NCBI GenBank assembly: GCA_022495995.1
Contig: JAFEMH010002600.1
Coordinates: forward strand, 213,501 to 277,500
Origin: Adenophora triphylla var. japonica
Taxonomy: Eukaryota > Streptophyta > Magnoliopsida > Asterales > Campanulaceae
Length of the DNA stretch: 64,000 nt
Reading direction: 5' to 3'
A program made the translations under genes and the position numbers. Position 1 is the first letter of the stretch; each line of letters begins with the position of its first letter. The notes beneath the pieces are model-generated. The model was not told the DNA's origin and did not search any database. It worked only from the letters and a program-made list of their open reading frames with translations. Shown piece by piece: positions 11,033 through 23,164 of this stretch.

Positions 11033-12187
11033 GCCAGTTCGCTTATAAATTCATTTGACTTCATTGGAATAAATTACTACACTGCTTATGAAGTTAAAGA
11101 CGCGCAAGAACTAGCAAAGGATCCACCGCATTTTGCGAATGATCCGCGGGGTAAGAAGTATCCTCTTGGATCAAAGGTAAGGTTTTTCGTGTACTATTTA
11201 CTCTCTTAATTTTTATTTTTTATTTCAGACAATTTGTTTTAAAAAGACCCGGGTAGACGTTATTTTCTTTATATATGTCTATCTTTTGCTGTGCAGAGTA
11301 CTTCGGCTTGGATCTATGTTTACAAAGAAGGCTTACAAAAGCTTCTGAAGGAGATCAGCAGCTATGGAAAACAGATTGGGATATACGTTATGGAAAATGG
11401 TGATAAAATGAAACTTCAAGATTTGTAACTTAATTGTACTATCTATATATCAACCGGCCACGCGGATGTATTTCTAATTTGTTGTTTTCTTGATTATAGT
11501 TTTTTATTAATGAATGACTTAATCTAATTTTCTTGGTTACAGGCATTGACAGAAATGGAAATGATTCGAATTTGTCATTGGTTGATTATCTCTCGGATGG
11601 GATGAGGATAGACTACCACCATGGCCATCTCAACTATGTTCTTCAATCGATAACAAAGTATGGCTACATCAATTGTATTCCCTTTATCACAGAATAAATG
11701 TTGCACTTTGTAATAAGAAAAGTAATTTAGTGCAATTTCATCATTATACAAGTTAGTAAAGTATATTCATTCATTCAAAACGTTGACAAGTCAACTGGGA
11801 CATAGTGAGTACATGTCTTGCATATTGTGCGTGTGGATTTGATTTACGAAATGGTTGAGTTCTTATATGGTTGACTTGTGCAGGGATCGGGTGAATGTGA
11901 AGGGCTACTTTACGTGGTCCTTTTTGGATAGCTTTGAGTTTAAGAATGTGAATGACCGATATGGGATCTGCTTTGTTGATTATGACAATGGCTTCAAACG
12001 GATTCCGAAACATTCAGCTTCTTGGTACAAGTTTTTCCTTAATAGCGGAATACATTCTCAGAATGTTCTAGAACTCAATGCCGAAGCTAACCAAGCCGGT
12101 GGTGGTAAAAGGAAGGCCGGATACATTGAACAGGGCGATCCTAAGAGGGCAAATAATAGTATAGTCGAAAATGCTATCGGAAATTAA
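11033..12187 (+). pseudogene. GH1 beta-glucosidase, 5'-truncated copy (exons 9-12)
   Basis: Four exons are readable: 11033-11176, 11297-11399, 11543-11657 and 11884-12187, with GT-AG introns and consistent phase. They encode FDFIGINYYTAYE, the conserved YVMENG end of exon 10 with the catalytic nucleophile Glu, the LSDGMRIDYHHGHL segment, and the YFTWSFLDSFEF block that lines the glucose site in GH1 enzymes. The C-terminus carries two basic clusters about nine residues apart (KRK...KR, 12107-12148), fitting a bipartite nuclear signal. Exons 1-8 are gone and a Tat LTR fragment abuts exon 9. This 3' end reads cleanly, unlike the homologous end of the long gene at 60315-60958. An ATG at 11012 happens to be in frame with exon 9. 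Confidence 0.85.
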
Positions 12188-13880
12188 AACTGGAGTACGA
12201 TTTAGCGGAGATTTGTCTGTGTTATGAGAAGGCCGGCCGGTCGCGGTTAGTTTGTGTGTGTGTGATTTATATCTTCTATTGTAGTTGTTATATGCAATGT
12301 GCTTTGCTTGATGTAATAAATGTTGTGAACCACAAAGCATGGATGTTGTCTTCAAAGACATTTAGTAATGTTTTGTGCTTTTATTAATAAAATTGTTGTT
12401 GTTGATATTTACTCTTTTCGATTTAGATAAAGTTGATGGTGTGGGACGTAAAATAACGACCGATCTTGCTATAAGGCAAGTAAGGTGACCGTCCAAGCCC
12501 AAAAATATTACTCAGATTTTAGGATCTCAAACTTTTAAGTTTTTATATTATATTTAATATCAATTTCAAATCAAAGATGCGGTTAATGAAAATAGCGCAA
12601 ATTGCATATGGTCCACATTTGCTTCTCTCTTTCCCATTCTCTCTCACCCACACTTCTCTCTTGCTCATTTTTTCTCTCATTTAATTTTATTTTCTTCTCT
12701 CTACTCTAGCACACACTTTTTTCTCTCTCCAAATTTAATTTGACCTTTCCTTCCCTCTTTTTTTTACATTTAATGATCTATTTGCAATCATTATTTCATT
12801 TCAACATTTTCATTATTTGCATTTACCACTAAAATTTTGATGAAAAATATTTTTAAAATTCTTTGCAATTAATTCAAAAATTTATTGCCTTATTTCCAAT
12901 TTCTTATTTAATATTTTGCAATTATTCCATTTTAAATACTAAATTTCAATTGTCAAAGTCTAAAACTCAATATTTTATTAATAAAATTTTCCAAGTCTTG
13001 TTTTTTATTTACGATTTGAGTCAAAAATAGACACATATTGATAAAATAACGACGAGAGACGAAAAGACAAAGAAAGTAGTAAAGATTTGAGAATTACATT
13101 TCAATTTCACTATTGCTTGGATATTTAAGGTGTCTCACTAATTGAATTGTTTGCCTAGAACCCCAAATTTCAAAGTAGTGATCTTGCTTAGTAGTGTCAA
13201 CCTCCCAAAAAACACTTTTTAGTTTAATATTTTATTTTAATTGGACTTTGATTATATTTATTTTAATGATACTTATTGATTCAAAGTTTGAACTAAAAGG
13301 CCCAAATCTTGAGCATAAAATTAGAAAATTTTGTAACATCCGGATCTATAATTTGACATATCTCTCCTATTCGCGTGATTCAAAAAATAAGTTACTTTGG
13401 TCAATAGTTTGGAAGAGTGTTATTTTGGGATATATTTTTTAAAAGAGAATATTTTGAAAAATAAATCATTATGGAAGTGTACTCTTTCTTATCTGTAGAC
13501 TGTAGTATGTATTGATTTATTTTGTCCTGTGGTCCAGTGTATTAAATATGGTGTGGCCATTTCTTCTTATTTATAGGTGAAAAAAAAACAATTAGATGCT
13601 CCATCTGTTTTAAATTAAATGTGTAGTTTTTATTTAAAAAATATATTTTAAAATGTAAATTTAATACTTCCTCCCTTGCACAATAATAATCTCAATGAAT
13701 TAATTGAACACTTAAAAATATTCTTATTTTTTAATGAATAAAAGAACTTGGGACCAAGAGATTATGATGTATTTATACACCGTTTTCAATTATTAATAAA
13801 GTGAGACAAATATTAATGGGACCTCGAATATAAAAGTTTAAATTCCTGTGGAGAAAATGGGATTTAATTAAATATTAATG
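12188..13880. other. GH1 downstream spacer, no gene seen
   Basis: This is AT-rich sequence with a CT-rich stretch (about 12605-12740) and no convincing reading frame. Plant polyadenylation-like aataaa signals occur soon after the stop codon (near 12316 and 12386). The part from about 13500 recurs at about 39520, 45110 and 62270, marking former GH1 gene units. Confidence 0.6.
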
Positions 13881-13889
13881 GGATTTAAG

Positions 13890-14990
13890 TTCAAATCGAA
13901 TCGTCATGGTTTGGTTTGATTTGGTTTGATTCGATTTGAATCAAACTGCGGTTCAGTTGTATAGTTCGCTTCATACTACGGTCCAAACCATGGTTAAGAC
14001 CTCAATTCATACCGTGGTTCATATCATGATTTAGAGTATGGTTCAAACCATGATTCTGATTGTGGTTCTAATCACGCTTCAGACTGTGACTCACTGTCAA
14101 ATGTTACTAAAATTTTCTGTGATCATGAAGGAAAAGCGAGAGATGTGGGAGTTGAAGAGGAAAGTCAAAGGAATCGAGAGACTAGAGGAAGAGATAGTAG
14201 AAAGAAGAAAACACACTATACAATATCGATCGTGGAGAGAACTTGATTTGTTATGTATCACTGTAAAGATAAAACATGCTAAAATTAATATTGAATAAGA
14301 TTTAAAATGGGAGGATAGGATTAGTATGTTGTAATATACTCCCTCCATCCCATAAAACCTTACCCATTTTGCTATTTTGGGCGTTCCATTTTAAAGTCAC
14401 ACTTTCCTTAAAAGGAAACTTTTTAATACTTCTTTATTCATGGGACCCACTTTCATACTCACAACACTTTTCAAATTTACTATTCTCTCCACTCATTCTC
14501 TCTCCTACCCACTCACAATTCCTACTTTAATAATATTATTTCTTATTTTCCGTTCTGAACAGTAAAGGGATAATGTTTTCTGGGACGGAGGGAGTACGTT
14601 TTATTATTGATCTAACGGTAAGTATTACTCAACATACAAATATATGATTAATATATGTGTTATGGTGGTTCGGTCCTGTGATTTGATCTTATGGTTTGTG
14701 GTATGGTCTGGTGGTTCGGTTTGGTTTGGCGGTTCGATCTGACAACTCGGTTTGATGGTTCGATCTGACGGTCTCAAACCAGGACTTAGTTTGGTTCGGA
14801 TTGGTTCGGTATGAAAGGGTCGGACCACAAACCAAACCGAATCATGCGATTTATCAAATTTTGAGACCAAACCAAACCATTCGTGATTGAAAACCAAACC
14901 AAATCCTATGATATAATTCGATTTGATCTCAAATCGCGATTTGAACAAAATCACGTCCAACCCAAAAAAAAAATTGTGAATTTTTTTATG
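13890..14990. repeat. AACCAAACC-rich dispersed repeat, copy 1
   Basis: The left side is rich in ggtttggtttga and the right side in aaaccaaacc, so the two halves are loosely inverted. Copies lie at 26160-27000 and 62660-63760. No clear terminal repeat or target duplication could be fixed. A Stowaway MITE sits inside this copy and the third copy but not the second. Confidence 0.5.
14339..14594. mobile_element. Stowaway MITE
   Basis: Ends ctccctccatccc and gggacggagggag are flanked by TA. The uninserted site (gtaatgtatgttttatt) is at about 26607, and the orthologous insertion is at 63116. Confidence 0.9.
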
Positions 14991-15255
14991 TCTAACAATA
15001 TTCAACCAAACGAAAGGGTAGAGCCGTAGAAATATGTGACAAGTGACAAATGACTAATGAGGGTACAACCAAATTTTCCGTGCAAGTAATGGTGCTCTAA
15101 AACTTGAAAGTTAATGGTTTTGTTCACCAAACAAATAAATTGCGTAAGAGCATCCAAAGTGGTGGAGAACGAAACTAGCCTTCAACGAAATTTCGCTCAC
15201 ATCACCTCACATTCTGTAGTGATATTATAAAATTAATAATATACATTAATAAATA

Positions 15256-15533
15256 CTCCCTCCGTCCCAATAGTAGCTTCCCATTTTGCCATTTTGGGTG
15301 TCCCGTTAATAGCTTCCACTTTCCTTTTTTGGCAAATAAATCTTTACTATTCTCTCCACTCATTCTCTCTCCTACATTATTTTAATACTCACAACACCAT
15401 TATAATTTACTATTCTCTCCACTCATTCTCTCTCCTATTTTCAAATTACATTCACAACATTTTTTCTTCCCTCCCATTTTCTTAATTTGCGTGCTTGGCA
15501 AAAAATGGGAAGCAATTGTTGGGACGGAGGGAG
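15256..15533. mobile_element. Stowaway MITE
   Basis: Ends ctccctccgtccc and gggacggagggag are flanked by TA, 278 bp. No coding sequence. Confidence 0.9.
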
Positions 15534-16398
15534 TATTGTTTTTTATTAATATCATTAACAATTAATTATTTTTTATTATTTTACTGAATTGCACAATTTT
15601 AAAGAATTAAACACTCATAAATAAACGTTAAATTACGATAATTTAAAACATTACACTAATGAAAATTAAAAATTAAAATACAACACACAAACGAACGAAC
15701 AAAAAATAATGCGGTCATAAATAAAATGATGCATATGATCTCAAGAATTGTTCTTTGCATATATATGCTCAATTAGGTCTGCTTTGAGAGCCAAGTGTGC
15801 AGCTTTGAAAATTGTGTTGCTGATAATTTTGTACGAAATTGAGATCGTTAGCCAACATTTGCTCGAACCAAGCATGATCAGAATTTGTTTCGAAATTATG
15901 AAAACTATTCACGTAATTACACATAATAAAAAAATCTTGATTTTTTTGCTAATTATAGAGAAAGGAAGTATGGAAGAAGAGATGTACATAATCTAGCAAT
16001 CTTGAGCTCTATTTCTAGGGGGCAAAACGAACGTTTTTGAAATTTTGACCTAAACGACGTCGTTTGACGCAAGAGAAAATTTAAATATATAAAAAATTAA
16101 AATTTTATCAAATATATACAAAATATTATAATCATTTTTAATATTAAAATATATAAATTATGTCAAATATTATAAAATTAGACTCTATTTATGGAGAAAA
16201 AGAAATTACAAACATTTTTAATATTTTTATTTCAATAATATAATTTCAAAAATGTCAAAATTACAAAATTCACATATAGCTCAGATCAATTTTCGTTCAC
16301 GAATTCGTTCATGAAATGAACGAAAATTTTCGTTCATGGCCATGAACGAATATTTAGCCACTACTAATTGGCATGAACCGAAATTAATTCATCAAGGG

Positions 16399-16640
16399 GG
16401 TGTTTGGTTCGTGGTAAAGTGAGGGAAAGTGGGGGAATGGAATGGACAATTCTTTTTGACTTTTTCATTGAGCATGTTTGGTTCATTTTTTTGAAAAAAA
16501 AATTCATTCCAAAAGGAATGAAATTTCATTCCTTGGAATAGATTTTCATTCCATTCAAAAAATGGGAGGAATGATCAATTCCATCAAATTCATTCCATTT
16601 GACTCAAACTCAAATTACTATTCTGTCCTCAATCCAAATC

Positions 16641-16727
<87 letters not shown>

Positions 16728-17099
16728 TAATAACAATAATAAAATAATAAAATAGTAAAATAATAATAATAATAATAAAAATAATAAAATAATAATAAAA
16801 ATAAAAATAAAAAATAATAAATTAATAAAAAATATAATAAAATAATAATAATAATAATAATAAAATAATAACAAAATAATAATTATAATAATAATAATAA
16901 TAATAATAAAATAATAATAATAAAATAATAATAATAATAATGATAAGAATAATAAAATAATAATAATAATAATAAAAATAATAATTATAATAATTATATA
17001 AATAAAAAAATAAAAATTATAATAATAAAATAATAATAATAATATAATAATAATAATAATAATAAAATAATAATAGTAATAATAATAAAATAATAATAA

Positions 17100-17142
<43 letters not shown>

Positions 17143-17180
17143 TAATAATAATAATAATAAAATAATAATAATAATAATAA

Positions 17181-17213
<33 letters not shown>

Positions 17214-17379
17214 TAATAATAATAATAAAATAATAATATTTATAAAATAATAACTATAATAATAATAATAATAATATTAATAATAATAATAATATAATAA
17301 TAATAATAATAATAAAATAATAATAAACTAATAATAAAATAATTATAATATAAAATTAATAATAATAAAATAATAATAA

Positions 17380-17420
<41 letters not shown>

Positions 17421-17591
17421 TAATTATAATTATAATAATAGTAATAATAAAAGAATAATAATAATAATAAATAATATAATAATAATAATAATAATAATAA
17501 ATAATAATTATAATAATAAGAATAATAAAATAATAATAAGAATAATAAGAATAATAAAATAATAATAATAATAAAATAATAATAATAATAA

Positions 17592-17658
<67 letters not shown>

Positions 17659-17688
17659 GAATAAGAATAATAATAATTATTATTATAA

Positions 17689-17720
<32 letters not shown>

Positions 17721-17740
17721 TAATAATAATAAAATTATAA

Positions 17741-17777
<37 letters not shown>

Positions 17778-18078
17778 TAATAATAATAATAATAAATAAT
17801 AAAATATAATTATAATTATAATAATATATTATATTATTTGATGTCAAAATAAATTAGATTATAATATTTGCTGTAAAAATATTTTTTATGTTTATTTTTA
17901 CTTAAATAGGACGAAGGAAGTACATAATTATTGAGTTTTTTACATGAAGTTAAAAAAGGGTAATCTGGACCTTTTGTCAAATATTAATTCTATTCCAACA
18001 GTTCTATCTTGAAATCAAACATGAATTGCCAATGAATTGAATGACAATTCCATTCCATTTCGTGCCAACCAAACACAA
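16399..18078. mobile_element. small inverted-repeat element around the AAT tract
   Basis: The left end gtgtttggttcgtgg and the right end (reverse complement gtgtttggttggcacg) form imperfect inverted repeats, followed inward by aatggaatgg on both sides. No clear target duplication was found. The interior is almost entirely (AAT)n. Confidence 0.4.
16641..17832. repeat. AAT/TTA microsatellite, about 1.2 kb
   Basis: This is an almost uninterrupted run of aat triplets with occasional extra A residues. Asn-rich and Tyr-rich open frames here are artefacts of the repeat. Confidence 0.95.
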
Positions 18079-18174
18079 GATTTGACCAGTTTTTATTCCT
18101 TTCCAATTCCTTCAGGAATCCAATTTCATTGACCATTCCATTTCTTTAATAACAAAATTTGGGTCACCATGGTC

Positions 18175-18728
18175 TAATAGTTTTATTAAACTTTGGTTCT
18201 AACTATTGTCCAACTGTTATTAGAACTCTTTTTCTTTGTTCACACAATGTGGACAGAAAAATTATGACGTGACTTAGAATATAATTTTGATAAAACTAAT
18301 TATATTTTGACCAAATAAGTTAAATAAAAATTATTATTGTAAATATTATTAATCATGATACAATAATAATTTTTTTTAGGATCATTATCATTATTTTTTC
18401 TTTAAAATTTTGATTAAAATGCAATCAATTTGACCAAAATTATATTTCGGGCCGAAGAAAGGGAGTAGGCATTAAACAATGTAGACAAAATAATTTTATT
18501 TTTATGGTTCAATCAAATTTCGATCAAATATAATAAAAATTCTATTATTCTCATAAAGTTTTAAGTTATTAGTATTGTCTCGTAAATTTTTTCTCATTTG
18601 TAATCTTTGTTCGTTCCAAAAAAAAATAATTCAATTTTCGTTCAAAAAAGTCCAATTTTTATAATTATTAGGCTGACATTATTGATTTTCTTGAATTGAC
18701 AACTAAGAAAACTAAGAGAGAGAAAGTA
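18175..18728. other. spacer with empty mariner site
   Basis: No gene is seen. The sequence continues the spacer family of 9530-9840 and 33310-33617. At about 18449 it reads aaattatatttcgg without an insertion, the uninserted form of the mariner target at 33616. Confidence 0.7.
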
Positions 18729-19419
18729 CACAAAATCTAGGGAGAAACGCGTTTCTCTATAAGTTATGGAAAAACGGGTTACGGGTATCCAGAACCTTTC
18801 GAAAGGATATCCAGAAACTTTGTATTGGCAATGACCTTTGGCCCATGATTACTTCTGGATATCAGTCTCAAAGGTTCTGGATATCCAGAACCCTTTGAAA
18901 GGATATCCAGAACCTTTTGAAAGGATATCCAGAAATTTTGTATTGGTCATGACCTTGGCCCATGGTTACTTCTGGATATCAGTCTCAAAGGTTCTGGATA
19001 TCCAGAACCCTTTGAAAGGATATCCAGAACCTTTTGAAAGGATATCCAGAAATTTTGTATTGGTCATGACCTTGGCCCATGGTTACTTCTGGATATCAGT
19101 CTCAAAGGTTCTGGATATCCAAAACCCTTTGAAAGGATATCCAGAACCTTATGTAAGTGATATCCAGAAATTTAGAATTGGCTTCTGGATATAAGTTTTA
19201 AGGCTTCTGGATATCCATAATCAATGTTCTGGATATCCAAAACCTTGTGAAAGTGATATCCAGAATCAGAAATTTTGTATTGGCCTTGGATTTGGTCTCA
19301 AATCTTTTTTCTGGATATCCGTCCCAAAGCTTCTGGATATCAATCTCAAAGCTTCTGGATATCCAGAAACCCGTTTCTCCATAACTTATGGAGAAACGCG
19401 TTTCTCGCTAGACCTACTC
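18729..19419. mobile_element. GGATATCC repeat element with 44-bp inverted ends, possibly Mutator-type
   Basis: Near-identical inverted repeats lie at 18737-18780 and 19368-19411, each containing the palindrome GAGAAACGCGTTTCTC. A 9-bp direct repeat GAGAAAGTA (18720-18728 and 19420-19428) may be the target duplication, a length typical of Mutator elements. The interior has about three copies of a 117-bp unit, each with several GGATATCC palindromes in ttctggatatccagaa contexts. Because 117 is a multiple of three, a 118-codon frame (18838-19194) of 39-residue repeats stays open, but nothing suggests it is a real protein. Confidence 0.6.
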
Positions 19420-19428
19420 GAGAAAGTA

Positions 19429-20115
19429 ATGGAGCAATAAGCGTGAGGTTAGTGATGAGAATAAAATAGGTTATCAAAAAAATTGAATAATCAATTATTA
19501 TTAAGAAAAATAAAAAAAATATAATCAAAATTTAATTTAGTAGTGAGAACATCGGCTTTCACCCTTAACCATAAAAATAATACGTAGTAGTATGAGACTA
19601 TCTTTTCAGAATTAATGAGGCATATATTTTACTACCCCCTTCATTTTATTTTAAAATGAATGCCTTAAAAAATTAAAATTATCTTTTAATCAAAAGTCAT
19701 TAATTTTTTTGGGATATTACTTTGACGAATGACTGACGGATGAAGTATTTAATTGTAGATGTTTATCAAAGTGATATAATATTTAAAATTGTGCCGCAAT
19801 ATTTTTGCTGATTTCCATTATTTGGAACTTTATCATTACGAAGTAATATTATAATTATGTCAACATGAATTTATAGTCACAAAATAATTATATGTTCTCG
19901 ATGTATCAAAATATTTGTTGTTTTAATAATTATATGTTCTCGTTGTATCAAATTTTTGTTGTTTTAGTAATTTATTCCATTCTTCTAGTAATTATGTCAA
20001 AATATTTTTATTATTACGAGCTGTGTCTGGTGGTCGTTGATCATTTGTTCCATTCTTCTAGTACGGTCTTGGATCATTCCAGACAATTGCTCACCTTGAC
20101 CCTCAGCCTTAGCCT
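19429..20115. other. spacer, no gene seen
   Basis: This is AT-rich sequence that includes a second copy of spacer found near 46070 (tatgttctcgttgtatcaaa). The last 75 bp or so are the far side of the gag-like pseudogene split by the CACTA element. Confidence 0.5.
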
Positions 20116-20529
20116 TCTCACTACAAGAAAAACAGGTTTTAGCGATCGAAAAATCCGTCGCTAAAAATCAAAAATGTCGCTAAAATCATTTAGCGACAGA
20201 TTAGCGACGGAAAAATCTGTCGCTAAAACCCTTGTCGCTAAATATTAACGACAGATTATTGGGCTGTCGTTAAAGTAACGACGGATAATTCCGTCGCTAA
20301 AACTCAAAAATCCGTCGCTAAATGTTGAAGAAGAACGACAAAATTAATGTATTGTCGACATTAATAACGACGGATTTATCGACAGATATTTTCGTCGCTA
20401 AAATTTATTCCAAATTTTCACAATTTTATTAATTTTTTTAAATTTTCTTTTTTCAATATTTTTTATTTTTGATATACAAAAATTACCGACGGATATTTCC
20501 GTCGCTAATTTTATATTTTTTATTAAAAA

Positions 20530-21105
<576 letters not shown>

Positions 21106-21475
21106 TTTTTGTAAATATTTTTAAATCAGTCCCTTAAGTTATATTATTCTCAAATCAGTCCCTTAAATTTTGATATATTCCTAGAGAGTCCCCTAAACTT
21201 CCCTTATACCACAACCACCACCTGCCACCATCAACCACCACTAACCACCCTACCACTGTGTCAATCACCGGCGCCACCATCCCTCTACCATCACCACCAT
21301 CACTAACAACTGCTTCCTTCCTTGTCACACACACATCTTTCATAACTTTCACACACACACCTTACACATAACTCACATTCTCTCTCTATTTTAATTTTAA
21401 TCACTTGTAGGGTCAACTGCACACTCTGGTTTCCTTCCTCAAATTCTCCAAACAATTTTCAATTCTCTCTCAACA

Positions 21476-22075
21476 ATGGTAGAAATAATGCCTCAAACAC
21501 TCACTTCCTGCAGCAGTGGTAAAAGAACAAGCAATGCTTCTAACTCACCCGAATTTGAATTCTGGATGGTCCAAAACCCATCTTGTCCCGAACCAAATCT
21601 CCATTCCGCCAATGAGTTGTTCTCCGACGGCGTTATCCTCCCTCTCCATCTCCTCCATCACTCTGACGACCCACCTGACCCATCTCCCGAATTACAAACT
21701 CCGCCCCGGTGATCCCGGCTCCGACACGGTTCGGGGTCGGGACCCACCTGGGTGTGGATTCGCGCCACCGCCACCGCGCCGCGGCCGGAGTCATTAGTTA
21801 CCACGATTACAACGTCGAGGCGGTGGAAGGATATTTTTAAGAAAGATTCACAGGGGAAGAAAAGTAAAGAGGATAATGAGAGAGATAATAAGAAGAAGAA
21901 GAAGAAAGAGAGGAAGGCCGACGGTGGTGGCGGAAATGGGACTAGCGCGGCCGAGCTGAATATATACTTATGGCAGTTCTCTCAAAGTAGATCCGCTGGG
22001 ACAGGGAGGGGTGGGATTTCGGTGATGGGTATGTGGAGAGAGAGAGACGGAGAGAGAGAAATTGTGAAAATGTGA
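21476..22075 (+). pseudogene. DUF1645-family gene fragment captured by the CACTA element
   Basis: A start codon at 21476 opens a frame encoding FEFWMVQNPSCPEPN and ELFSDGVILPLHLL, then, after one in-frame TGA (21710-21712), RRWKDIFKK, a lysine-rich stretch, and SAAELNIYLWQFSQSRSAG. This order of blocks is what I know from plant DUF1645 proteins, a family of unknown function linked to stress responses. Sequence upstream (about 21340-21475) resembles a plant 5' UTR with CT-rich tracts, so promoter-proximal sequence may have been copied too. The frame ends at a TGA at 22073-22075, and the rest of the usual C-terminus is missing. The higher GC content and lack of link to transposition mark it as a host-derived passenger. 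Confidence 0.75.
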
Positions 22076-22184
22076 AAGGATTTGGTTTGGACTTGGTATT
22101 TTTAAAATGTGAAAGGATTTGGTTTTGTTAAGAGAGGATATGGTTTTGTTTTGTGAGAGGATTGAAAGTGTATGAGTAAGGAAT

Positions 22185-22680
22185 AGGGTAAAATTCTTTA
22201 ATTTTTATTTATAAATGTATAGTTTTATTTTTATTTTTTATGAATATAAATAAATATTTTGGACATTTTTTAGTATTGAAGTTTTTTTTTCAAAAAGTTA
22301 TATAAAAAAGTTAGAAAAAAAATAAACAAATGAAAGTATAATAAAGAAATCAGGGACGGGTAAAATTCTTTAATTTTTATTTCAAAAATGTATAGTTTTT
22401 TTTATTTTTTATGAATATAAATAAATATTTTGGACATTTTTTAGTATTGAATTTTTTTCAAAAAGTTATATAAAAAAATTTAGAAAAAAACTAAACAAAT
22501 GAAAGTATAATAAAGAAATCAGGGACGGGTAAAATCCTTTAATTTTTATTTATAAATGTATAGTTTTTTTATTTTTTATAAATAGAAATAAATATTTTGG
22601 AAATTTTTTAGTATTGAAGTTTTTTTCAAAAAGTTACATAAAATAAAAAAAAGTTAGAAAAAAAGTTATTTAAAAAAAAA
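22185..22680. repeat. tandem repeat, three units of about 160-170 bp
   Basis: The units run from gggtaaaatt through gaatataaataaatattttgga to gaaatcagggac. Copies begin near 22185, 22356 and 22527, the last shortened at its end. It lies between the captured gene fragment and the right subterminal repeats. Confidence 0.8.
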
Positions 22681-23164
22681 AACAATTTCCGTCGCTAAAC
22701 TCCGTCGATAATTTATTTTTGTAAAATCCGTCGCTAAATCATCGGTATTTTAAAAGAAAAATATTTTTTTATTTTTTATTATTTAGCGACAGAATATATT
22801 CGTCGGTAATTTTTTTTTTAATCGGTCGCTAAAGCCGTCGCTAATTTTAAAAAGAAAAAATATTTATTTATTTATTTTTTATTTAGCAACAGAAAAAATC
22901 CGTCGTTAAAAAATTTTGTAATCCGTCGTTATTCCGTCGCTAAATCCGTCGCTAAAATGGGCGGACTTTTTTGGCGCCACTATTGCGACGGATTAGTGAC
23001 AGATTCATGTCTGTCGCTAAAATCCGTCGCTAATCTGTCGATAGCTGATTTTTTCGTTTTATTTTGCTTCCGTCGTTATTCCGTCGCTATTCCGTTGCTA
23101 ATAGCGACAAAATTTGATCCATCGCTAATTTCCGTCGCTATTTGGCAGTTTTCTTGTAGTGTCT

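Larger units (their letters stand above)
11033..15223 (+). repeat. 4.2 kb duplication, copy 1 (partner at 59805-64000)
   Basis: GH1 exons 9-12, the AT-rich spacer, an AACCAAACC-rich region and a Stowaway MITE are shared with 59805-64000. Similarity is very high, with most differences being small indels and clustered changes. The partner runs to the window edge, so the full extent is unknown. Confidence 0.9.
15148..18174. mobile_element. composite insertion, possibly PIF/Harbinger-like
   Basis: Compared with the uninterrupted spacer at about 9529 and 33312 (aaattgcctaatag), about 3 kb has been added between two TAA triplets (15145-15147 and 18175-18177). The left end reads gagcatccaaag, typical of Harbinger-type MITEs, while the right end matches it only weakly. 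A Stowaway MITE and a second element with the AAT microsatellite lie inside, so several events are stacked. Confidence 0.4.

Noticed and set aside
16478..16874. Asn-run and Tyr-run open frames
   Set aside because: Products of the AAT microsatellite.
18838..19194. 118-codon frame of 39-residue repeats as a gene
   Set aside because: It exists because the DNA repeat is 117 bp long; there is no leader, promoter or known domain.
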